DNA of 8,570 nt from NCBI GenBank assembly GCA_003477305.1, contig DMTN01000026.1, forward strand, positions 69,138 through 77,707. The letters run 5' to 3'. The first letter of the stretch is position 1; the number at the start of each line of letters is the position of its first letter. This DNA comes from Acholeplasmatales bacterium. GTDB taxonomy: Bacteria > Bacillota_I > Bacilli_A > Izemoplasmatales > Hujiaoplasmataceae. The translations under genes were made by a program, and so were the position numbers. Of the stretch, positions 1 through 6,817 are shown piece by piece. The notes under the pieces were generated by a model. It ran no database searches, was not told the origin of the DNA, and saw only the letters and a program-made list of their open reading frames with translations.

Positions 1-1
1 G

Positions 2-825
2 CGGATGGGGTATCTCCGCAGTTCCGACTTCGTCTTGGGCGGTTCGGGCTGGATCTCCTTCAAGCTCGGCGGCGGGAAAAACGACGCCTTCGCCTACGTG
101 TCGGTCCGCCGCGCGACCGACGACGTCGAAGTCGCCCGGTTCGGGAATCGCCAGTTTTCGAACACGACCATCTCCGGCACCGACAACGCGGAAGCGTATC
201 TGTTCCCGTACTACTATGATCTGTCGCTTGCGGCGACGATCGGCGAAACCTACTACCTCGTCATCGCCGATACGATGAGCAATGAATGGTGCGTCCTTGC
301 GGCCGATTCGTTTGTGACCTATTACGCCTCGGCGCCTTCCACCACGGCCGACACCGCAGCCGAAAACGGCGTGCCCGTCGTCCTCGGCTCCAGTTCCGCG
401 ACCAATGAAATCAAAAACGGCGACTTCTCCTCCGGCCTCGATTCCTGGAGCAATCCGGACGGCGTCTTCCAGGTGATCGACGGCTATGCGATTTCCTCCG
501 TCGGCGGCGATGGATCCACCGGTATCCTCCGCTCCTCCGCCTTCAGCCTCGTCGGGATGAAGTATCTGCGCTTCGACTGGGCCGGCGCGCTCAAATTCGA
601 CAAGCAGGTGTGCATCGTGATCCGCGAAGTCGGAACGAACATCGAAGTGCTCCGCTATGTCCGCCGCGACAACCTCTCGACGAAACAGGACGGCAATTTC
701 GACAACCACATGCTCGACCTCTCGATGCTCGACGAAGCGAAACTGTATTATCTTGAAATCGTCGACAACGTCAACGCCTCCTGGGGCGTTGCGAAGATCG
801 ATGCGATCCGCTTCGTCACCGAATC
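2..825 (+). repeat. Module pair, copy 1 (first module truncated by the window edge)
   Basis: Protein-level repeat. It is homologous in order and motif to the pairs in the next two genes. Here the pair is at the C-terminus of its protein. The first module lacks its NGGFETG opening only because the window begins inside it. The DNA at 59-85 matches 4764-4790 with a single mismatch, which is the strongest nucleotide similarity I noticed between copies. Confidence 0.85.
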
Positions 826-904
826 CGAATGGAACGCCGTGACAAGCGGCGACCGCGCCGTCCGCATCACCGGGCTGCCCCTGAACTTCGACCTACCACT
901 CTAA
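2..904 (+). CDS. C-terminal part of an exported protein ending in a pair of carbohydrate-binding-like modules (5' end outside window)
   Basis: The reading frame is open from the left edge to TAA at 902-904. The ATG at 5 is not the start, because the codon before it (CGG, Arg) continues the homology with protein 3, which reads ERMGMMRS where this reads RMGYLRS. About 300 residues are visible and hold no catalytic domain. They form most of one beta-sandwich module (to about nt 335, with FKLGGGKND and NEW) and one full module (about nt 404-825, with NGDFSSGLDSW, LRSSAF, EVGTN and VDN...SWG). The protein ends soon after, with no sorting signal or membrane helix. By eye more than half the residues match the pair in protein 3. 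The NGxFxxGxLxxW opening resembles galactose-binding-like or CBM-type jelly rolls, so sugar binding is likely but not shown. A catalytic domain probably lies upstream, and its family cannot be told from this window. Confidence 0.9.
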   Translation, partial: RMGYLRSSDFVLGGSGWISFKLGGGKNDAFAYVSVRRATDDVEVARFGNRQFSNTTISGTDNAEAYLFPYYYDLSLAATIGETYYLVIADTMSNEWCVLAADSFVTYYASAPSTTADTAAENGVPVVLGSSSATNEIKNGDFSSGLDSWSNPDGVFQVIDGYAISSVGGDGSTGILRSSAFSLVGMKYLRFDWAGALKFDKQVCIVIREVGTNIEVLRYVRRDNLSTKQDGNFDNHMLDLSMLDEAKLYYLEIVDNVNASWGVAKIDAIRFVTESEWNAVTSGDRAVRITGLPLNFDLPL

Positions 905-914
905 AAAAACTCTC

Positions 915-932
915 GAAAGGCGGGTGACCCGC
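915..932 (+). promoter_or_regulatory. Ribosome binding site with small hairpin ahead of the GH125 gene
   Basis: GAAAGG at 915-920 is the best Shine-Dalgarno match, but it lies 12 bases from the ATG at 933, which is longer than usual. The bases between form a perfect short inverted repeat, GCGGG-TGA-CCCGC (920-932), ending directly before the ATG. If folded, it would bring the site nearer the start codon or partly mask it. The spacing argues for ATG 933 rather than GTG 924, which is only 3 bases from AAAGG and inside the stem. The hairpin effect is inference. Confidence 0.6.
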
Positions 933-3386
933 ATGAACCGGATCCTCAAGACGCTCTTTATCCTCACCCTCCTGATTCTGCTCATCGGCTGTCAAAAGAC
1001 CACGACGACCGTGACCACCGTCGATCCCGCGGCATACCAAATCGCCAACGGCGGCTTTGAAACCGGCGATTTGACCGGCTGGACCGTATTGTCCGGGACC
1101 GCCTTCAACCGCCTCGGCGTCACATCCGCCGCTTCCTTCGACGGTACCGTCCCCTATGGCAAGGACGGCGACTACCTCTACGGCGTCTACGCCGAACAAC
1201 TCGTCGGGACGATGATCTCCGAACCGTTTGTGATCGGCGGCACCGGCTACCTCACCTTCCGCCTCGGCGGTTGTTACAACGAAGCGCTCACGTATCTTTC
1301 GATCGTGGACGCAGAGACCGGGATCGAGTATTTCCGGTTCGGAAACCCGCTCTTCAACCGAACCGACGATCAGACCGACCCGACCGGCTATTTTATGGAA
1401 AACCTCGTCCCCTACTATTATGACCTGTCGTCTAGGATGGGCGAAACGGTGATCCTCAAGGTCGTCGACGAGTCGACCCAAAACGACGGATACGTCACCT
1501 TGGACGACGTCGTCACCTACCATCCGACGATGCCCGAACTGTCCGCGATGCATCCGGCGGAAGACTGCAAACCCGTCTTCGCCGATGCGGCGGGGACGCC
1601 CAACGTCCTTTTCAACGCCGATTTCGCCACCGGGACGCTCTTTGGTTGGACGGTCGTCGGCGAAACCGACAGTTTCCGTACGGCCCACCTGAACGCCACT
1701 TTCCGGCTCTCCAACCGGACTAATGAAACCGCCGCCGGCGTGCTCCGCTCTTCCGCCTTCAAGGTCGGCGGGACCGGGTTGTTGTCGTTTCGGATGGGGG
1801 CGACGAAACATCCCCTTCTCACCTATCTTTCGATCCGGAAGGTCGGGACGAACGTCGAGGTGTTCCGCACCTACAGCGACCGCTGGGTGGAAGCCGACGA
1901 AGAGAACACCCATCTTTATTACGTCGACCTCGATGCGTACCAAGGCGAGTGCCTCTACGTCGAACTGGTGGACAATGCCAGAGGTGACTGGGGTCTCATC
2001 AGTTTCGAAGACCTCGACACCTTCTGGGAAAGCTACCCGGCGATGACCGATGAAGTCGCAAGAAATCTGCTTGTGCCGGTCGAAACCGCTCCCGCCTATG
2101 CGGCGATGCGGGCGTACGTCAATCCTTTGATCGCGACGATCGCGGACGCGGATGAGCGGCTCACCTTCCAAAAGACCTTCTATGCGACGATCGACGGCGT
2201 GAGTAACCGCGTCGGCACGTGGGCGTCGGTGATGGAATACGAGAGCGACGGAAGCACCTTCATCCGGACCGGCGACATCGAGGCGATGTGGCTGCGCGAC
2301 TCGAGCGCCCAGGTGCTCGCCTACCTGCAGTTCATGGCGATCGATCCGGACGTTCAGGGGATGGTCAAGGGCCTGTTGAAGAAGCAGTTCGAACTGATCC
2401 GAAGAGACCCCTATGCCAACGCCTTCCATCAAAACGGCAGCGTCTTCGAACGCAAGTTCGAGGTCGACTCGCTCACCTATCCGTTTTGGCTCGCGCTCCA
2501 GTATTACGAGATCACGGGCGACGGCAGCATCTTCGACGCGTTCTTCCTGATCGCGCTCGACCGCGCCGTCACGACCTTGGAAAACGAACAGAACCATTCG
2601 GATGCAAATTATGCGATCACGAACAGTTACGACCAAAACGCCGGGCAGAACGCCTTCGCCCCCGACTGCGGGCTCGTCTGGAGCGGCTACCGTCCTTCCG
2701 ACGACGTGACCTATTATCGTTACAACATCCCCCAGAACATGTTCGCGGCCGCCACCTTCGAAGCCGTCGCCGACCTGCTTGCGACGATCGGCCGCGGCGA
2801 AACCCTCGCGCTCCGGTGCGATACCCTGTCTTCGGGAATCCGCCAGGGCATCGAGACCTATGGCACCTATGACGATCCGACCTACGGGACCCTTTGGGTC
2901 TTCGAGACCGACGGCACGAACGCCGATGCCGCATCGAACACCCGCAAACTTCTGATGGACGCGGCGAACATCCCGTCGCTTCTATCCGCCCCGTGGCTCG
3001 GGTTCTGCGAAACCGACGATGAAACCTATCTCAACACCCGCGCCTTCATCCTTTCGACCGACAATCCGTATTATTACGAAGGCACCTACGCGAGCGGGAT
3101 CGGCGATCCGCACGACGGAATCGGATCCGGGTCCAACCCGCATCCGGACGTCCCCGTGCCGTGGCACATGGCGATCGCGATGCAGGCCCTGACGACCGAG
3201 AACCAGAGTGAAATCGAAACCTGCATCGGCTGGATGACCGACACCACCGCCGGGACGTACGTGATGCACGAGGCGTTCAACGCCGACGATCCGTCCGCCT
3301 ACAGCCGCGATTACTTCACCTGGCCGTGCGCCCTCTACGCCCACGCTTATCTGACCCTGATCCTGAATATCGATCTTACCGACTGA
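933..3386 (+). CDS. Cell-surface lipoprotein: carbohydrate-binding-like module pair + GH125 exo-alpha-1,6-mannosidase
   Basis: The protein has 817 residues from ATG 933. A short hydrophobic leader ends in the lipobox LLIGC (Cys20), followed by a Thr-rich linker, so it should be lipid-anchored outside the cell. Residues about 31-200 and 224-365 are the shared module pair (ANGGFETGDLTGW; NADF...GW; RKVGTN; VDN...DWG). Residues about 380-815 are a GH125 domain of typical size (about 430). It contains RTGDIEAMWLRDS (Asp448, Asp456), WSGYRPSDD (583-591), NIPSLLSAPWLGF and, near the end, MHEAFNADDP (Glu780) followed by RDYFTWP. Characterised GH125 enzymes are metal-independent inverting exo-alpha-1,6-mannosidases acting on N-glycan cores and mannan backbones. 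An Asp of RPSDD and Glu780 are the likely acid and base by motif position, which I could not align rigorously. The stop is 18 bases before the next gene. The family call is firm; the exact substrate is inferred. Confidence 0.93.
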   Translation: MNRILKTLFILTLLILLIGCQKTTTTVTTVDPAAYQIANGGFETGDLTGWTVLSGTAFNRLGVTSAASFDGTVPYGKDGDYLYGVYAEQLVGTMISEPFVIGGTGYLTFRLGGCYNEALTYLSIVDAETGIEYFRFGNPLFNRTDDQTDPTGYFMENLVPYYYDLSSRMGETVILKVVDESTQNDGYVTLDDVVTYHPTMPELSAMHPAEDCKPVFADAAGTPNVLFNADFATGTLFGWTVVGETDSFRTAHLNATFRLSNRTNETAAGVLRSSAFKVGGTGLLSFRMGATKHPLLTYLSIRKVGTNVEVFRTYSDRWVEADEENTHLYYVDLDAYQGECLYVELVDNARGDWGLISFEDLDTFWESYPAMTDEVARNLLVPVETAPAYAAMRAYVNPLIATIADADERLTFQKTFYATIDGVSNRVGTWASVMEYESDGSTFIRTGDIEAMWLRDSSAQVLAYLQFMAIDPDVQGMVKGLLKKQFELIRRDPYANAFHQNGSVFERKFEVDSLTYPFWLALQYYEITGDGSIFDAFFLIALDRAVTTLENEQNHSDANYAITNSYDQNAGQNAFAPDCGLVWSGYRPSDDVTYYRYNIPQNMFAAATFEAVADLLATIGRGETLALRCDTLSSGIRQGIETYGTYDDPTYGTLWVFETDGTNADAASNTRKLLMDAANIPSLLSAPWLGFCETDDETYLNTRAFILSTDNPYYYEGTYASGIGDPHDGIGSGSNPHPDVPVPWHMAIAMQALTTENQSEIETCIGWMTDTTAGTYVMHEAFNADDPSAYSRDYFTWPCALYAHAYLTLILNIDLTD
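1023..2030 (+). repeat. Module pair, copy 2 (N-terminal in the GH125 lipoprotein)
   Basis: Two related beta-sandwich modules encoded at about 1023-1530 and 1602-2030. The first opens with NGGFETGDLTGW, almost the same as the opening in protein 3 (NGGFETGDLSGW). The first module is more divergent in its core (FRLGGCYNE in place of FKLGGGKND), while the second keeps VLRSSAF, VGTNVEV and VDN...DWG. Confidence 0.85.
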
Positions 3387-3391
3387 ACCGG

Positions 3392-3398
3392 AAGGAGA
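3392..3398 (+). promoter_or_regulatory. Ribosome binding site of the phosphoesterase gene
   Basis: AAGGAGA, 6 bases before the ATG at 3405, is a strong Bacillota-type Shine-Dalgarno sequence. It lies just after the TGA of the GH125 gene and fixes the start of the next gene at 3405. Confidence 0.85.
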
Positions 3399-3404
3399 CC
3401 CGAC

Positions 3405-6400
3405 ATGCGCAAGAAACTGCTTCTGACATGCTTGACGCTTTTGTTGTTCTGCGTTTTGATCGGGTTCGCTTCCCGCGTCCTTCCGCAGGTTTCCGCCGCC
3501 GGCGGGAACCAGACGGAAGAAGTCGTATCGATCGACCTCACGAGTTATTTCGATCCCTCCAACATCATCCACTCGACGGTTTCAAACCGTACTTACGGCG
3601 AAGTCTTCTCGCTCGAGCCGAGTGTCGCGGCCGCTCCCGAAGGGGCCATCACCTACGCGTTCCTGTATTGGGAAGTCAACGGTACGATCGTTGACAAACC
3701 GCTCGACCACGAATTCGTCCTCACCGGGCAGAACGTCATGAAGGCCGTCTTCAGTCCTTCCGATCAGCACGTCGTCACGTTCGTCGACGCCAATGGCAAA
3801 ATCCTCAAGATCGACTATGTGAACGACGGTGCCGCGGCGACCCCGCCCTTGACGCTGCCCGACCGTCCCGGCTTTGATACGGACGGCTGGAGCGTTTCCT
3901 ATGAGAGCGTCTCCGCCGATGTCATCACCTTCCTTCAATACGCCAAAACCAATCCGGACGAATACACCGTCGACGTCATCTTTGGCACAGGTGCCGGTAC
4001 CATCCTTTACAACGGCGTCGCGACGGTCGTTGCCGCCGCACCCGCCGAAGGGATGCAGTTCCATCACTGGGAATCGGAAGACCAAGTCATCGGGTATGGA
4101 TCGACGTTTTCCTTCACCGTTTTTAAAGACATCACCTTGACGGCGATCTACGCCGCGACGGCACCGGCGGATTCGCCGCGCGTCATCCTCGAAACGGATC
4201 TCGGCCTCCGGCATACGGAATTCAAACGCACCTCTCTCGCCCGCTATTTTCTACCCGCGGGATACACCTTCGTCGAATGCGGGTTCTTGACCCATTCCGA
4301 CCGCGTCGCGGGACTGTCGATCGACACCGTCGGCGTCATCAGAAGGCGCTCGCAGAAAACGAACGCCGCGACCGGAGAATTCCTGATGAGCTTTTCCGCC
4401 GGCGTCGCACAGACCGTCCGCGCCTACCTGATCGCGAAGGATTCCTCCGGGGATCTGGTCACCGTGTATGACGCATCCGCCTATGAGATCGAAAACGGCG
4501 GCTTTGAGACCGGCGACCTCTCCGGATGGACAACGTTCGGGATCTGGAAGGACGAAGCCGCGCTCACCGCGTTTCGCGAAGAACGGGTCGTTTCGACGCC
4601 ATATTACGGTTCTTCCTCAACGAACGAGTATAACCGCGATGGCATCTATCATTATGGGCTCTATGTCTTTCCCTACGTGAATGCGAACAAGGATTTGAAC
4701 CAGGAGCGGATGGGCATGATGCGGTCGACCGACTTCGTCCTGTCGGGCTCGGGCTTCATCGGCTTCAAGCTCGGCGGCGGGAAGAACGACTCTGAAGCGT
4801 ATCTTTCGATCCACGATGCCGATACCGACCTCGAACTCGCGCGCTACGCCAACCGCCACTTCGGGAACACGACCCTCTCCGGCACATCCAACGCCGAAGG
4901 ATACATGTTTCAATATTACGCGGATCTCTCGGCGTATCTCGGCAGAACCCTCTACGTCCTGCTCGTGGACGGCGCTTCGCACGAATGGAACGTCCTGGCT
5001 TGCGACTCGATCGACACCTACTTGCCGGTCGCACCCATCCCCACCGCCGATCAGACGGCCGTCAACATCCTCCCCGTCATCACCGGCGCGGGGACCGCGA
5101 CAAACACGATTCCGAACAGTGACTTAACCGCCAACCTGACCGGTTGGGAGAACCCCGACGGGATCTTCCAGATCGCCAACGGCGGCGCAATCAGTTCCGT
5201 CGGCGGCGATTCCGCCGTCGGGGCGCTGCGTTCGCCGGCCTTCACGATCGGGACGAACCGGTATCTCCGCTATGATTTCGCCGGGGCGATCCAGTATGAC
5301 AAGCAAGTCTTCGTGCTGGTGAAGGAAGTCGGGACCAATTTTGAAGTCCTGCGGCTGGTCCGCCGCGCCGACCAGGCCTCGCGCGCCGACGGCGGCGACT
5401 TCAAGACACACTGGTTCGATCTGGGAACCCTCGATCCCGCCAAGGAATACTATCTCGAGGTCGTCGACAATCGGAACGGCTCCTGGGGCGTCGCTTTGAT
5501 CAAGAGCGTCTCGCTTGTTTCCTCGCCGCTATCTGATTACCAGATGGCCGAAAGCACCTACTACGGTCTCGCGGCGGTCGATTCCGACCATGGGCAGCAA
5601 CGCACCCCCGTCTCTTCCCTCGAAAGCAATCCGGACAACGATACCTGGTATCTGAACGCGACTCCCGCGGAAACCGCCGGGACCACGATCAATGTGTCCT
5701 GGCAGTCCGAGAATGCCACAAGCGCCCTCACCTATACCATCGCGACCGACCCGTACTTCCAAAACGCCACCACCGTGGATTTGTCCGGGACTTCCTTTTC
5801 CACCGCGACGTCCAAAGTCGGCGGAATCGATTTCGGCTTCTCGGCCCGTTACCTCTATGAAACGACGCTCTCGGGGCTTTCGCCGAACACGGGTTACCTG
5901 GTCCGCACCGTTCAAGGCGGAAAGGCATCGCCGGTCCAAGCGTTTGTGACCGGCGACGTCGACGGTTCCTTCACGTTCCTCTACATGACCGACACCCAGG
6001 CCGATACCTTCGCCGAAACGCTCGTCACGCAGAACCTCTATGAAAAAGCCCTCTCGCTGTACGGACCGATGGCCTTCGGGATGATCACCGGCGATCTCGT
6101 CGAAGTCGGGATGGCGCCGCTCTACTGGGATCGTTTCTATGCGACCGGACTGGCGCAACTTACGCTTTTGACCATCCCCGGTAACCACGACTACCAGAAC
6201 CAGGACCGCGCGACGACGAGTTCCTCCTACTATGCTTCGATCTTCAATAACCCCAAAAATGGCGATGTAAGCCGTCTCGATTCCTCCTATTACGTCGTCT
6301 ACGGCAATGTCCTCTTCATCATGCTCGACATCGTCACACGCGATGACGTCGAGGACCAGGAGGCGTGGTTCTACGACGTCGTCGCAGCCCACGCCCAGGA

Positions 6401-6791
6401 CTTCCTCGTCGTCGGGATGCACTACTCGATGTTCGGTCCGACCCATCCGGACGAGGCCGCGGCGATCGAAGCCGACTGGCTCGCCGTCTTCGATGCGGCG
6501 TCGGTCGACCTCGTCCTCTCCGGCCACGACCACGTCTACGCCCGCACGGAAGCGATGACGGCAGGAGTTGCGACCGGCGATCCGTTGTCCGGAACCGTCT
6601 ACTTCATGGGCGGTTCAGGCGGTCACAAGGTGTACGACAACAGCGCGAGTCCCGCCGCCTTCCAACTGATTCCGACCGTTCCGACTTGCAGCGTCATCAC
6701 CGTTTCGAGTACTGATATCACCGTCACGACGATCGACCAGGCGGGCACGGTCGTGGATACGTTTACGATCCCCGTCAAATCCGGCAGTTGA
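3405..6791 (+). CDS. Secreted multidomain metallophosphoesterase (purple-acid-phosphatase-like) with InlB-type repeats and carbohydrate-binding-like module pair
   Basis: The protein has 1128 residues. A type I signal peptide (MRKK then a Leu-rich core) is probably cut after VSA31. Residues about 60-255 hold three InlB/Listeria-Bacteroides-like segments (FLYWEVNG...MKAVF; VVTFVDANGK...; FHHWESED...LTAIYA). Residues about 262-350 are an unassigned domain (ARYFLPAGYTFVECGF; VRAYLIAKDSSG). Residues about 356-545 and 565-705 are the shared module pair. Residues about 745-850 resemble the fibronectin-III-like N-domain of purple acid phosphatases. From about 855 follows a calcineurin-like metallophosphoesterase with its metal-site motifs in order: TDTQ (Asp863), GDLV (Asp897), GNHD (Asn927, His928, Asp929), GMHYS (His1006) and GHDHVYAR (His1041, His1043). 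The family removes phosphate from mono- or diesters using two metals. It ends in KSGS with no LPXTG-type motif or membrane helix, so it is secreted or held by its binding modules. The true substrate is unknown. It is co-transcribed with glycosidases, which favours a phosphorylated glycan, but general phosphate scavenging is possible. Confidence 0.9.
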   Translation: MRKKLLLTCLTLLLFCVLIGFASRVLPQVSAAGGNQTEEVVSIDLTSYFDPSNIIHSTVSNRTYGEVFSLEPSVAAAPEGAITYAFLYWEVNGTIVDKPLDHEFVLTGQNVMKAVFSPSDQHVVTFVDANGKILKIDYVNDGAAATPPLTLPDRPGFDTDGWSVSYESVSADVITFLQYAKTNPDEYTVDVIFGTGAGTILYNGVATVVAAAPAEGMQFHHWESEDQVIGYGSTFSFTVFKDITLTAIYAATAPADSPRVILETDLGLRHTEFKRTSLARYFLPAGYTFVECGFLTHSDRVAGLSIDTVGVIRRRSQKTNAATGEFLMSFSAGVAQTVRAYLIAKDSSGDLVTVYDASAYEIENGGFETGDLSGWTTFGIWKDEAALTAFREERVVSTPYYGSSSTNEYNRDGIYHYGLYVFPYVNANKDLNQERMGMMRSTDFVLSGSGFIGFKLGGGKNDSEAYLSIHDADTDLELARYANRHFGNTTLSGTSNAEGYMFQYYADLSAYLGRTLYVLLVDGASHEWNVLACDSIDTYLPVAPIPTADQTAVNILPVITGAGTATNTIPNSDLTANLTGWENPDGIFQIANGGAISSVGGDSAVGALRSPAFTIGTNRYLRYDFAGAIQYDKQVFVLVKEVGTNFEVLRLVRRADQASRADGGDFKTHWFDLGTLDPAKEYYLEVVDNRNGSWGVALIKSVSLVSSPLSDYQMAESTYYGLAAVDSDHGQQRTPVSSLESNPDNDTWYLNATPAETAGTTINVSWQSENATSALTYTIATDPYFQNATTVDLSGTSFSTATSKVGGIDFGFSARYLYETTLSGLSPNTGYLVRTVQGGKASPVQAFVTGDVDGSFTFLYMTDTQADTFAETLVTQNLYEKALSLYGPMAFGMITGDLVEVGMAPLYWDRFYATGLAQLTLLTIPGNHDYQNQDRATTSSSYYASIFNNPKNGDVSRLDSSYYVVYGNVLFIMLDIVTRDDVEDQEAWFYDVVAAHAQDFLVVGMHYSMFGPTHPDEAAAIEADWLAVFDAASVDLVLSGHDHVYARTEAMTAGVATGDPLSGTVYFMGGSGGHKVYDNSASPAAFQLIPTVPTCSVITVSSTDITVTTIDQAGTVVDTFTIPVKSGS
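4467..5518 (+). repeat. Module pair, copy 3 (central in the phosphoesterase)
   Basis: This is the most complete copy: ENGGFETGDLSGW opening, FKLGGGKND core and HEWNVLACDS close of module one, then NSDLTANLTGW opening, ALRSPAF, KEVGTN and VDN...SWG of module two. It is closest to copy 1, including DNA 4764-4790 against 59-85. In this protein the pair separates the repeat-rich N-terminal part from the catalytic half. Confidence 0.87.
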
Positions 6792-6803
6792 GCCGAAGCC
6801 CCG

Positions 6804-6809
6804 AAGGAG
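6804..6809 (+). promoter_or_regulatory. Ribosome binding site of the GH130-like gene
   Basis: AAGGAG, 8 bases before the ATG at 6818, in the 26-base gap after the phosphoesterase stop. It supports the start at 6818, whose product begins MRKKIHLFLL, a normal signal-peptide N-terminus. Confidence 0.85.
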
Positions 6810-6817
6810 CTTATCCC

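Noticed and set aside
5..7. ATG as the true start of the first protein
   Set aside because: Homology with the third protein continues through the codon before it, and a start here would cut the first module in half and leave no export signal.
902..914. A-run after the first gene as part of a terminator
   Set aside because: The run is A on the + strand with no GC stem before it, so it is not an intrinsic terminator for these genes.
924..926. GTG as start of the GH125 lipoprotein
   Set aside because: It is only 3 bases from AAAGG and lies inside the inverted repeat. ATG 933 gives a standard lipoprotein leader, though the two would differ by only three residues.
867..2636. 589-codon open frame on the - strand opposite the GH125 gene
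   Set aside because: It lies opposite a gene with clear GH125 motifs. The translation is rich in Arg, Gly, Val and Asp with no domain pattern, as expected from the complement of a GC-rich gene.
3582..4155. Reading the third protein as an internalin or adhesin because of its InlB-type repeats
   Set aside because: There are no leucine-rich repeats and no cell-wall anchor. The catalytic C-terminal half defines it as a phosphoesterase, with the repeats as accessory parts.
5529..6533. 334-codon open frame on the - strand opposite the phosphoesterase
   Set aside because: It covers the metal-binding motif region of a convincing metallophosphoesterase and its own translation is low-complexity (Arg/Gly/Val/Glu) without recognisable motifs or ribosome site.
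3384..6791. Mycoplasma-type code with UGA as Trp
   Set aside because: Both complete genes end in TGA right before a well-placed ribosome site, and all Trp codons in the conserved motifs are TGG.
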